Shown: positions 53,259 to 61,849, counted from the stretch's first letter. The stretch is DNA of 64,000 nt from Ureibacillus acetophenoni (GCF_900220965.1 NZ_OBQC01000001.1:62001-126000); one strand, 5' to 3'. Program-made: numbers and translations. The notes: a model not told the origin generated them from the sequence alone.

Positions 53259-55268
53259 TTACTTCTTAAGTTCCTCTAACAAATCTCCACGAATCCAACC
53301 TGTTTTACCATTTGCAATGACTTGATACCAATCGCCATCTTTTACAAGGTTGCCATCCCCATCAACAACAACAGCCAGTACTGTATTATGTGCTACAGTA
53401 GTAAGACTTGTACTTGATGTGTTTGGTTCGCTTCTCAAGTTTACTACTTTAACTGCATACGCAGATAAATCAACTACCTTCAGAAGGTTTGTCAATTTCG
53501 TATAATCGTTACGAACCCAACCTTCCTTACCATTTGCAACTACACGGTACCAATTTCCGTTACTACCAACAACGGAAATTTTAGTGCCATGTGGTAATTG
53601 AGTAATAATGTTTGTGTTAATGATTGCAGGATATGATCTTAATCTCACATCTCCATCAGTTGAGTTAATATAACCAACTCCACCTTGCAACGCAGGTAAT
53701 ACTGCATATTGTGCTTCAGGTGCTGGAAGTGGAGAAGTCGCTGGTTGATTTCTATATTGTGGGACATCGAAAACTAATTGAGTCGTTTTGTCAGATCCAG
53801 TCTTTGCATAGATGTCATGAATTTTTCTTGCTTGAATGATTGCCCATTGTACATGGGTTGCATATTGATGATTAGTTGGTTGATCTGGATCCCACTTCAT
53901 TTTATATAAAGTGTCTTGTCCTTCATCGATGTATTTTTCTCTAACAAACTTAGCTCCACCAACAATCGCATCATGAATTGTAAACCAACCTTCAGAATAA
54001 GCTCTTTCAGATCCATATTTGTTTGGATCCTTATTTATCGCACCAATTCCATAGAAGTTGTAAGTTAATTTAATGTTACTTAAACTTTCACGATTTTCAT
54101 CTGTAACCATTTCTGGCTTACCTTCAGCATTTAAACCAACTTCAATCCCATTTGCTAGTTTGGATCTACCAAGATTTGTTTCATGTAAAGCATGCGCAAT
54201 TAAGTAAATCGCATTAATCTCGTGAGTTAAACCAGCTTCGATAAAGGAAGCAGCAGTACCCTTTAAGATATATTTGTCAGAAAGTTCTTTTTGGTTGATC
54301 TCATTTGCATCTAAACCTTGTACAGGTTTAGAAAGTTTTAAGAACTGATAGTATTCAGGACTATTCACTGCAAAGTTATTAGAATTTAAATGATATGCAA
54401 CAAATGCAGGTGTAGCGATAAATACGCCACCGCCATCTTGATTCGGTCTATGATTAGCCTGTAGATTTAAAACATGAGAAAAATCTACTGGATAATTAGA
54501 TGTTTCATAGATTGGCTCAAGACTTGTTACTGGCTCCTCAGGTTCTTCCGTTCCAGGCTCTTCAGTACCCGGTTCCTCTGTACCTGGCACTTCAGGTTCT
54601 GTTGTAGGTTCTTCAGGTTCTGGCTCAATCCCTGGTTCCTCAGGTTCCAGTTCATTCCCAGGATCAGTCTCCAAACCTAACAAACGGTATAAAACAACCC
54701 CAGCCTCTGCACGAGATGCTTGTGCTTTTGGTGCAAATAAATTTCCGGGTTTTCCACTCATCAATTCAGCAGAAACAACACGTTGAACATCATCATATGC
54801 CCAATTAGCGATTTGTGCATTATCATTAAATGAAATCGTTCCTGCAGATGATTCAATTCCTAGCTGATCTAGTGCACGTTTCATCATGGCAGCCATTTCT
54901 TGACGAGTGATTTTATCATTTGGTTTGAAGTTCCCTTTGTCGTCGCCTTTAATCAGTTCATAGTAAGAAGCTTGGTTAACTGCGTCATAATACCAATCTC
55001 CAGCTTTCACATCATTGAAAGTAGAAGTAGTATCAACTCCAGGTAACTCTAAAGCTCGTACTAGAAATGTAGCAAACTCTGCGCGGTTTACAGAATCATT
55101 AAGACGGTAACTACCTGTGTCATCGCCCTTCATAATCTCTTCATTAATAAGATAGTTCATTTCCGTATACGCCCAATGGCCAGAAATATCTTCCGCAGAT
55201 GCTGCTTTTGGTGCTGTGTAGCTGATTCCGAACATTAGTACGAATGCAGCAACGAATCGGCGTTTCAT
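53259..55268 (-). CDS. SLH-anchored N-acetylglucosaminidase (GH73) with SH3 domains
   Basis: A 669-residue secreted wall hydrolase. Order: signal peptide (1-25), three SLH repeats (about 25-195), a Pro/Glu/Thr linker with GTEEPGTEEP repeats (about 205-245), a GH73 glucosaminidase domain (about 260-485; probable catalytic Glu in IAHALHETNLG, plus YGIGA and YATHVQWAI), then two bacterial SH3 domains (about 520-585 and 605-669, each ending in GKEGW or GKTGW). SLH repeats tether it to the pyruvylated polymer made by CsaB. ATG 55268 follows GGAGGAA; the ATG at 55313 lies upstream of that site. Likely role: remodelling of wall glycan during growth or cell separation. Confidence 0.92.
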   Translation of the reverse strand: MKRRFVAAFVLMFGISYTAPKAASAEDISGHWAYTEMNYLINEEIMKGDDTGSYRLNDSVNRAEFATFLVRALELPGVDTTSTFNDVKAGDWYYDAVNQASYYELIKGDDKGNFKPNDKITRQEMAAMMKRALDQLGIESSAGTISFNDNAQIANWAYDDVQRVVSAELMSGKPGNLFAPKAQASRAEAGVVLYRLLGLETDPGNELEPEEPGIEPEPEEPTTEPEVPGTEEPGTEEPGTEEPEEPVTSLEPIYETSNYPVDFSHVLNLQANHRPNQDGGGVFIATPAFVAYHLNSNNFAVNSPEYYQFLKLSKPVQGLDANEINQKELSDKYILKGTAASFIEAGLTHEINAIYLIAHALHETNLGRSKLANGIEVGLNAEGKPEMVTDENRESLSNIKLTYNFYGIGAINKDPNKYGSERAYSEGWFTIHDAIVGGAKFVREKYIDEGQDTLYKMKWDPDQPTNHQYATHVQWAIIQARKIHDIYAKTGSDKTTQLVFDVPQYRNQPATSPLPAPEAQYAVLPALQGGVGYINSTDGDVRLRSYPAIINTNIITQLPHGTKISVVGSNGNWYRVVANGKEGWVRNDYTKLTNLLKVVDLSAYAVKVVNLRSEPNTSSTSLTTVAHNTVLAVVVDGDGNLVKDGDWYQVIANGKTGWIRGDLLEELKK

Positions 55269-55313
55269 TCTACAAATTCCTCCTTCATTAGCATTACTTT
55301 GACAATTGAGCAA

Positions 55314-56101
55314 AATAATCTCTCAATATATAAATCTATCAAACTATTGCTAGAAAAAATAGACTTGTAATCAAAACGTTAATGAAAAGGGGACTAATTT
55401 GCTATTTGTAAAGTCAATTTTTCGAAACAATCCGTATTTCAAGATTGAAATAAAAAAATAATACTTATGAGATAAATGAAATTTAAGTTGTATGGAGTTT
55501 CTACTTATTAAATAGGGGGATTAAAACAAAAATAAAAAGGCATATTTTAAAATTCGATGAATATAACTGAAAAGGGACTAAGAATTATATGAAATTAACA
55601 TTTGAAGAATTCCTATATAAAAAGAAAAGATATATATTTGGTGCAGGTTTAATGATCTGTATTCTGGAGGGAAGTACCGGTATCTAATACCACATAATTC
55701 AAAGCCCAAAAAGTTTATAAATTTAGGCATAAAAAGTGTAACTTTCTAAAACATGGTACGTCTAAGATAATGTGACAATTAATAAATGAAAATTTCAAAA
55801 AGCACGGTAGATTAAGTGAGTCAATGGAAATATTGGACACTGGTTACAAATCCTGAGAAAAAAATTAACTATTGTTAGTTAAATAGGAAGTTGTTTACAG
55901 ACGCAAATAATGGTAATTCATTACACATAGGTGAATAAATGTAAAAATTTATTTCCATAATCCAACTCAATAGGTTAAAAATCTATTATGTAGATGGATA
56001 TAACATGGAAATATAATAAAAAATTAACATCTATGGATAGACCTGTAACAATACTGCAATCCATTTAATGAAATAGTAACAAAAATTCTCAAGATGTGGT
56101 A
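55314..56101. other. AT-rich intergenic region upstream of the S-layer gene
   Basis: Nearly 1 kb separates the divergent SLH genes. I find no convincing gene. A 32-codon ATG frame at 55589 lacks a ribosome-binding site. The stretch probably carries the promoter of the minus-strand SLH gene and upstream control sequence for the S-layer gene. Confidence 0.5.
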
Positions 56102-56130
56102 TTGAAATTAAAATTTGTTAATGTTATAGT
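56102..56130 (+). promoter_or_regulatory. candidate sigma-A promoter of the S-layer gene
   Basis: TTGAAA and TATAGT are separated by 17 bp, predicting a leader of about 175 nt. Confidence 0.6.
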
Positions 56131-56151
56131 TTTGAAGTAGGAATACTAATC

Positions 56152-56179
56152 TAGTTAAAGACTAGTAAGTATACTTACT
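56152..56179 (+). promoter_or_regulatory. two stem-forming palindromes in the S-layer mRNA leader
   Basis: CTAGT/ACTAG with a short loop is followed directly by the 16-nt perfect palindrome AGTAAGTATACTTACT. In other S-layer genes long structured leaders stabilise the mRNA; that role is inferred here. Confidence 0.5.
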
Positions 56180-56311
56180 ACTCTTAAACAAGATTTGATT
56201 ATTATTCTGAGAAACTACGATACATACCACTATGCTGGTTGACACTACGATTCTAGTAATCTAGTTTCAAACGAATAATATTAATTAGCATTTTTAGGGA
56301 GGAAAAAATTA

Positions 56312-58459
56312 ATGGCAAAGCAAAACAAAGGTCGTAAATTTTTCGCGACAACTGCAACTGCAGCATTAGTAGCATCTGCTATCGTGCCTGTAGCTTCAGC
56401 AGCAGAATTAAACGACATCAACCAAGTACCAACTTGGGCTAAAGACGCAGTACAATATTTAGTAGATAACGGATCTGTAACAGGTGATCAAAATGGTAAC
56501 TTCAAACCATCTGCAAACATCACTCGTGCAGAAGCTGCTACTATCATTGCTAAAGAATTAGGTCTTGAAGCTACTGGAACAGAAAACTTCTCTGACGTAG
56601 CACCTGGAAACTGGTTCTATGATGCAGTAGTTGCTACATCTCCAGAGATCTTCAATGGTGATGACAACGGTAAATTCAACCCAACAAACAACTTAACTCG
56701 TGAACAAGCTGCGAAAGTAATCGTAGAAGCTTTCGGTTTAAAAGGTTCTGAAAGCATTTCTTCTTTCAGCGACGCTTCTAAAGTAGCTGGTTGGGCTAAA
56801 ACTTACTTCGAAACAGCTGTAGCTAACGAAGTAATCAAAGGTGCTGACGGAAAATTAAATCCTAAAGCTAACATCTCTAAAGCCGAATTCGCAACAATGA
56901 TCTTCCGTGCTGTTGAAGCTGCAGTAGCTCCTGGTGTTGAATCAAACACTAATGGTAATGGTGGACGTGATTACTTAGTAACTATTACTGGTAAAGATGG
57001 TAAACCAGCTGCTAAAGGTGAAGAATTCTTCGTATTCTTAGATGAAGCTGGTACATCATCAGGTGCATACATTTTAGATGCTAACAAAGCAGCAGTTTAC
57101 GAATCTAATGGTACTAATTCTGCAAAAGTGGTAAAACTTAAAGTATCTAACGACAAAGGTGAAGCTAAATTTACTGTTTATGGTAAGAGTGCAACAGATT
57201 ATGCAACACCAGTTGTATTCTTAGATCGTGGAACTGATAACCGTAATGTTCTAAATTCAGCTGACTTAAAAGCAGAAGCTAACGAAATTACTTACTTCAA
57301 AGCTCCAGTTTCAACAAGTGTTGGAATTAAATTCTTTGATGCTAATGATAATGAAATTACTTCAGCTAAAGGTGCAGCTACAGTACAATTACGCGTATTA
57401 GACCAAAATGGTAAAGTTAAAGTAAATGAAAACTCATCTGCTTCTGATTACCAAGCACGCTTTGAAGTTGAAAATACTTCAACTAAAGTATTAACAGTTG
57501 GTTCAACTGATGTAACTCAAGATAGAGTTGTTAAATTAGTTAACGTTGTTAATGGTATTGCAGAATTAGAACTTTCTACAGATGAAGCATTAACTGCAAA
57601 CGTTTATGCATCTTACAATGGTTTAACTACTACAGGTTCTATTGCATTCACTAATGTAAATGCTGTTGCAGATACTTACACAGGTGCAATTGTTGCTATC
57701 GATACAGCTAATAAAGAAGTAACATTCTCTGGTAAATTACCAGTAAGCTATGATGGTGCTTCATTCAAAAATGAATCTGGTAACGTAATTGATGAAGAAG
57801 CATTTGTAACTGCAGTTAAAGCAGGCGTAACTGCTACTTATATCAAAAATGCTGATGGTAAAGTTTCATTTGAACTTATTACAACTGAAACAGGATCAAC
57901 TCCAGATTTAAGTGAAGCAGTAACTGATTCTGTTACATTTGCTGACTTAAACTTAACTGAAATTAATACAGTATCTACATCTAATGCTGCTGTTGCTACT
58001 GCTAAAGTAACTGCAACTGGCTTAGAGTTAACAGCTAAAGGTGCTGGTACTGCAACTATTACTGCTACTGATTTAGGTGCAGATGGTGCTGATGATGAAG
58101 TTGCAACAATTACAGTTACTGTAACTAAAGATGCAACTACAGGTGCTTTAAGCATTAGTAAAGTTGTAACTGCTTTTGATGGAACTGCTCCAGCAGAAGT
58201 TACTAACTTAACTTTCAATGACTTAGATACTGATCAAGGTGAAGTTTCTGGTGAAATTACATTCACTGAATCTGCTTCAACTGATGTTGTATCAACAGTA
58301 GTAAAATATGGTGATATTATTGTAAACAAAGATACAGCTGGTAAATATACTATTGCTCAAAATACACCATATACTGATCAAAAAATTACTGTAACTGTTA
58401 CTGACGCTGCTGGTAATTCATCAACTACTACTATTGATGTTACTGATGCAACTTCTTAA
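56312..58459 (+). CDS. S-layer protein, exon 1 / short isoform (SLH and Ig-like domains)
   Basis: The likely main surface-layer protein: 715 residues with a signal peptide cleaved near VASAAEL (about residue 30), three SLH repeats (about 32-205; TRAEAATIIAKEL, TREQAAKVIVEAF, SKAEFATMIFRAV), then beta-rich repeats including a Big2-like domain (ELTAKGAGTATITA, about 565-605). Codon choice is strongly biased to a small set, as in highly expressed genes. AGGGAGGAAAAAA precedes ATG 56312. The frame closes with TAA at 58457, followed by further in-frame stops. A group II intron and a start-less continuation follow, so this may be only the 5' exon of a 1,120-residue protein. Confidence 0.93.
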   Translation: MAKQNKGRKFFATTATAALVASAIVPVASAAELNDINQVPTWAKDAVQYLVDNGSVTGDQNGNFKPSANITRAEAATIIAKELGLEATGTENFSDVAPGNWFYDAVVATSPEIFNGDDNGKFNPTNNLTREQAAKVIVEAFGLKGSESISSFSDASKVAGWAKTYFETAVANEVIKGADGKLNPKANISKAEFATMIFRAVEAAVAPGVESNTNGNGGRDYLVTITGKDGKPAAKGEEFFVFLDEAGTSSGAYILDANKAAVYESNGTNSAKVVKLKVSNDKGEAKFTVYGKSATDYATPVVFLDRGTDNRNVLNSADLKAEANEITYFKAPVSTSVGIKFFDANDNEITSAKGAATVQLRVLDQNGKVKVNENSSASDYQARFEVENTSTKVLTVGSTDVTQDRVVKLVNVVNGIAELELSTDEALTANVYASYNGLTTTGSIAFTNVNAVADTYTGAIVAIDTANKEVTFSGKLPVSYDGASFKNESGNVIDEEAFVTAVKAGVTATYIKNADGKVSFELITTETGSTPDLSEAVTDSVTFADLNLTEINTVSTSNAAVATAKVTATGLELTAKGAGTATITATDLGADGADDEVATITVTVTKDATTGALSISKVVTAFDGTAPAEVTNLTFNDLDTDQGEVSGEITFTESASTDVVSTVVKYGDIIVNKDTAGKYTIAQNTPYTDQKITVTVTDAAGNSSTTTIDVTDATS

Positions 58460-58513
58460 TAAAAATAAACGAAACGTTACTTCATAAATTCAGTATTTAA
58501 TTGAATGAAAGAA

Positions 58514-59290
58514 GTGGAACGAGACCTCATGAAATGCTTAATTGGCCTCTATCATGAGGTTTTGTTCTAACTGTTACTTCCATATGATGGGTGAAATCCC
58601 TATCCTTGCTAACAGTTAAAAGCAAGTGCCTAATCCTCCTGCATCCAGTGAGACTCTTTGCCAGTCAAAGGGATGAAGTCAGGTGAAGTCGTACTCATAG
58701 AATTGAGGCGGGGCTCCTTAAAAGGTGTCTATGGTTAGGAGACGAATCCATGTTGATCCAGGGTGAGTTAGTGAATATTACGTAGAAGCTAGGAGTTTAG
58801 TATTCATCCTTATTTGTGAAATCAAATAATGGCGATTAGAACAATTGACTGTTAAACTAGTCGTTCTCATTCCTGAATAGTGGAAGCCTAAGGTCATCAA
58901 AAGAAGGGATAGAAGTAATGGAACGTTTGAAGTCTTACTAGAAGAGGTGGGTAAGCACCAGTGAAGCTAGTAAGATGGCGGCGGGTTCATAGTAGTGTTG
59001 ATAGCTAGCCGTTTGTATTGTGGTGGTAACATCACAAGAGGGTAAAACTAGCTGGAGCGAAGGAACCCAGTCAGTAGTAGAATTCTAATAAAACTTATTT
59101 CCCCAAAATAAGTTAGTGGACCAATCATATGAAAATATGATTGGTATCCTTTTGGAACTTTAATAGTTATATAATACTATTATTAATTAATCGAATCACT
59201 ACTATTGGCGGATCGCCGTGTGCGGTGAAAGCCGCCTGCACGGTGAAGGCTCGATACGAAAGTCACATTTATGTGATATAAGACGAGAAT
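58514..59290 (+). ncRNA. ORF-less group II intron in the S-layer gene (5' end uncertain)
   Basis: Domain V is a 34-nt hairpin at 59213-59246: lower stem with the CGC triad (59214-59216), a 2-nt bulge (CT, 59236-59237), a 5-bp upper stem and a GAAA loop. Domain VI follows, with CTCG/CGAG closing pairs (59250-59253, 59284-59287) and an unpaired A at 59283, 7 nt before a 3' end at AAT (59290). A domain II-like stem (AGCTAG 59003 with CTAGCT 59048) encloses a hairpin with a GTAA loop. Domain IV holds only short hairpins (59092-59114, 59121-59144), so no maturase is encoded. The 5' end is not fixed: GTGGAAC at 58514 is the best GUG-type start, but in-frame splicing needs a site before the TAA at 58457. 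An 18-bp stem (58515-58569) near the 5' end could instead be a terminator. Confidence 0.85.
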
Positions 59291-60514
59291 AGCAATATTA
59301 AAACTCTAACTAATTTCAATAGCGCTGTTGCATCTGCGCAAAATGGTGATACATTAACTGTTGATTTAAGTAGTTTCAATGGTGGAGAAACACTTACAGT
59401 TACAGGGAAAAGCTTAAATATTACACTTAAAGGTGCATTAGCTGGTAAAACATTTACAGTAAATGCCCCAACTTCAAATGTAACAGATTTAACTACTGGT
59501 GGTACTATTAATGTAGAAGATGTTGATGGAAATAGCTATCATTATAAAGGTTCATCTAACATCGTATGGTCTGATACAAATGGAGGACGTTTTGTTAACC
59601 AATCTAATGGTGTAGCGAATGTTAGAATTACTGATGGTGCTTCAATTAATGTTGATGGTCAAGAAGCAACAAATTCAGTTAATTTAGCAGTTGATGCAGA
59701 TGCTAGCATAACTGTATCTGGAACAGTAGGTACAATTACTGCTGATGAAACTTCAACAGTGAATACACAAGCAGGAACAACTGTTGAAGCAATTGAAGGT
59801 GATGCTACAGTTACAGGTGAAGGTGAAATTAATTCTGTAACAGTAACAACAGAAGTAGCTTTAAACGCTGCAATTGACAATCCTGCTGTTTCTAAGATTA
59901 TCTTAGGAGAAGGTATTATTGTTACTGCACCTGTAGTAATTGATAGAGCTGTAACTATTGATGGAAATAATCAAGAATTAGCATTTGGTTTCGATATAAC
60001 TGTTGGAGATGTAGTAATAAATAATTTAACTGTTACTGGATCAGGATTTACTGATAATGTTTCCGGAGATTCTGCAATTTATGTAAGAGATACTGCTGGT
60101 AAACCAGTTACATTTGATGGTGTAAAAATTAACTATACAACAAACAAAGGTATCATGGTTTCAGGTATCTCAACAGCAAGTCCAAGTAGTTATATTATTG
60201 TTAGAAATTCTACATTCTTTGTAAAGAATGAGTTCCAAGAAGGTGCAGATTCTTCAATTTATACTTACGGTAAAATTGAAGTAACAAATTCCAAATTTAA
60301 TGGAGCTGCTGGAATTGTTATTGATCATTCTGAAGTTGGTAATGTAGTTGATATTAAAGGTAATGAGTTTAACGGGACATGGGTAGGTGTATCATTATTT
60401 AATAGTGCATCAATGTCTGATAAAACTAGAGAAGAGACTAAGGCGTATGTTCTTGACGCTAATAGTTTTAACGATGAACTTGGTGATTATAAAGTATCTG
60501 CTAGAGATAATTAA
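59291..60514 (+). CDS. S-layer protein, exon 2 (C-terminal region of long isoform)
   Basis: A 407-codon open frame that begins SNIKTLTNFNSAVASAQNG directly at the predicted intron 3' end. It has no start codon, ribosome-binding site or signal peptide at its beginning. Composition and codon choice match exon 1. The first part resembles repeats of S-layer proteins (NSAVASAQNGDTLTVDL, LNAAIDNPAVSKIILGEG); the last 200 residues look like a right-handed parallel beta-helix (NSTFFVKN, NSKFNGAAGIVI, GNEFNGTWVGV). The best explanation is that splicing joins it in frame to exon 1. A GTG at 59759 could start a shorter product but lacks a binding site. Confidence 0.82.
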   Translation, partial: SNIKTLTNFNSAVASAQNGDTLTVDLSSFNGGETLTVTGKSLNITLKGALAGKTFTVNAPTSNVTDLTTGGTINVEDVDGNSYHYKGSSNIVWSDTNGGRFVNQSNGVANVRITDGASINVDGQEATNSVNLAVDADASITVSGTVGTITADETSTVNTQAGTTVEAIEGDATVTGEGEINSVTVTTEVALNAAIDNPAVSKIILGEGIIVTAPVVIDRAVTIDGNNQELAFGFDITVGDVVINNLTVTGSGFTDNVSGDSAIYVRDTAGKPVTFDGVKINYTTNKGIMVSGISTASPSSYIIVRNSTFFVKNEFQEGADSSIYTYGKIEVTNSKFNGAAGIVIDHSEVGNVVDIKGNEFNGTWVGVSLFNSASMSDKTREETKAYVLDANSFNDELGDYKVSARDN

Positions 60515-60555
60515 GATTAAACTGTCAGTTTATGAAATTGGTGTAGTATAACCAG

Positions 60556-60592
60556 AAAACTCTACATGGCTTAGGCTGTGTAGAGTCTTTCT
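60556..60592 (+). terminator. terminator of the S-layer transcription unit
   Basis: ACTCTACA pairs with TGTAGAGT, followed by CTTTCTC, 45 bp after the exon 2 stop. No second group II domain V is present here. Confidence 0.8.
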
Positions 60593-60630
60593 CATAACGA
60601 AACAAAACAAAGTACAAATATATATTATTT

Positions 60631-60700
60631 CCTTGAATGAGCGCTAACATCTACTTTAGGTGTTAGCGCTTTTTGTATTTACTAAACTATTCAAGGAGTG
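60631..60700 (+). promoter_or_regulatory. terminator-like hairpin nested in a ribosome-site-sequestering helix before radC
   Basis: GCGCTAACATCTA pairs with TAGGTGTTAGCGC and is followed by TTTTTG, a terminator shape. Outside it, CCTTGAAT (60631) is complementary to ATTCAAGG (60689-60696), which overlaps the AAGGAG binding site of radC. The same arrangement, with matched changes in the stem, precedes the second radC copy at 62496. Confidence 0.65.
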
Positions 60701-60706
60701 ATTTAC

Positions 60707-61171
60707 ATGGAAGAAAATCAAAAGAATGTACCAGCAAAACGAGTTGATATTGTATCAGTGAAGTTAGTCAGAGAGAAAACAATGATGTACAAGAATCGTA
60801 GAGTTCGTTCCCCTCAAGATGCCTACGAGTTGATGAAAGAATTTTTAGGTGATGTAGATCGAGAGCACTTTGTAGTTCTTTGCATGGATACAAAAAATCA
60901 GCCTACAAATATCCAAGTAGTTCACATAGGTTCTCTCAATTCGAGCATTGTTCATCCGAGAGAAGTATTAAAGTCAGCAATACTAAGTAACTCTGCTAGC
61001 ATAATCTGTGGTCATAACCATCCATCAAATGACAGTACACCAAGTCCTGAAGATATCGAAGTTACAAAGCGATTAGTAGAAGCTGGTCAAATCATTGGAA
61101 TTGAAGTTCTTGACCATCTAATTATGTGTGAAGATAACTTTCGTTCTCTAAAAGAATTAGGGTATATGTAA
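60707..61171 (+). CDS. radC: RadC-family JAMM/MPN-domain protein
   Basis: A 154-residue protein of the RadC (PF04002) family, lacking the N-terminal helix-hairpin-helix of full-length RadC. The JAMM metal motif is intact: CGHNHPSNDSTPSPED supplies the HxH...S...D set and an upstream Glu in SPREV-type segment. RadC has no proven repair function; stand-alone short forms are common on plasmids, genomic islands and phages. ATG 60707 is 8 nt after AAGGAG; the GTG at 60698 overlaps that site. First gene of a five-gene module repeated in decayed form downstream. Confidence 0.9.
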   Translation: MEENQKNVPAKRVDIVSVKLVREKTMMYKNRRVRSPQDAYELMKEFLGDVDREHFVVLCMDTKNQPTNIQVVHIGSLNSSIVHPREVLKSAILSNSASIICGHNHPSNDSTPSPEDIEVTKRLVEAGQIIGIEVLDHLIMCEDNFRSLKELGYM

Positions 61172-61184
61172 GGGAGGAATTACA

Positions 61185-61484
61185 ATGTCTACAGAACATC
61201 GTTTATCGGAAGTATTAACAAATAAACTTGGTTACTATGTACCTGTAAGTGAAATTGGTTATGAAACTATTTGGTTAATGAAAGATGAAGTTGATACACA
61301 GTTAATACCGAAATACCTTTTAGATAACCTTGGCGATCCAATTGTTGCAGACTCAGCAAGTTATACAGATGCCAATGGCAATTACTATCTTCTAATAAGT
61401 GTAGAAACAGGATTACCAATACCTTATGAAGTATGTTTGGTAAATGACGAAATTGTTTCTGATTTTTTGGATGGGATAGATTAG
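61185..61484 (+). CDS. hypothetical protein, 99 residues (RadC module)
   Basis: Not recognised. Acidic, soluble (MSTEHRLSEVLTNKLGYYVPVSEIGYETIW...). It follows radC after 13 nt behind AAGGGAGGAATT and is retained, though internally deleted, in the second copy of the module (63037-63112). That suggests it belongs functionally with radC. Confidence 0.75.
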   Translation: MSTEHRLSEVLTNKLGYYVPVSEIGYETIWLMKDEVDTQLIPKYLLDNLGDPIVADSASYTDANGNYYLLISVETGLPIPYEVCLVNDEIVSDFLDGID

Positions 61485-61650
61485 TATTCTCGCGACAAAA
61501 CTAACAAGAAACTCACGGCAAAAGTAAATGCCAATGGCATCAGAATTTTAAAGTGCATGCGACTCATAGCATGTGCTTATTTTGCGTGCCTAAAAACTCA
61601 CGCCATTATTATATAACTGTCGCTAGTTTAGTAGAAAGGGGGTATTGTGT

Positions 61651-61728
61651 ATGTGGCAACAAATAGTTGTAACTGCAGTGGTCGCAGTTGTAGGAGCTAT
61701 CGCAAAAGAAATTATTGAAGGAGATTAA
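61651..61728 (+). CDS. 25-residue hydrophobic peptide (RadC module)
   Basis: MWQQIVVTAVVAVVGAIAKE then IIEGD: one short transmembrane-like helix with an acidic end. AAAGGGGGT lies 9 nt before the ATG. The copy at 63277 has the same length but a stop at codon 3. Size and shape resemble small membrane peptides or type I toxins, but no antisense RNA is visible, so the role is open. Confidence 0.5.
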   Translation: MWQQIVVTAVVAVVGAIAKEIIEGD

Positions 61729-61734
61729 AAGAAA

Positions 61735-61806
61735 ATGATAATGTGTCCATGTTTATTGAAAGAAAGTAGATGTAAGAAGTGTGGTTCAAAAATAGTCTTA
61801 TGGTAA
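61735..61806 (+). CDS. 23-residue Cys-rich peptide (RadC module)
   Basis: MIMCPCLLKESRCKKCGSKI then VLW: two Cys pairs (CPC and CKKC) that could bind one zinc ion. It starts 6 nt after the previous small gene, whose last codons supply GAAGGAG. The copy at 63360 is broken by a stop after CPC. Confidence 0.45.
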   Translation: MIMCPCLLKESRCKKCGSKIVLW

Positions 61807-61815
61807 ATAAGTATC

Positions 61816-61849
61816 GAGTAGTGGGGTAAGAATCCACTACTCTTTTTTT
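61816..61849 (+). terminator. terminator upstream of the recombinase gene
   Basis: GAGTAGTGG pairs with CCACTACTC, followed by TTTTTTTG. A diverged version precedes the second copy near 63437-63475. Confidence 0.88.

Noticed and set aside
55589-55687. 32-codon ATG frame upstream of the S-layer gene
   Set aside because: No ribosome-binding site and no recognisable feature; the surrounding region looks like AT-rich regulatory DNA.
58515-58569. Simple S-layer terminator with nothing beyond
   Set aside because: The stem is real and may terminate some transcripts, but the domain V/VI structure and the 407-codon start-less continuation downstream need the intron explanation.
60515-60640. A second group II domain V or further alternative exon after exon 2, as in C. 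tetani
   Set aside because: Only a rho-independent terminator and the radC leader are present; no second 34-nt domain V hairpin.
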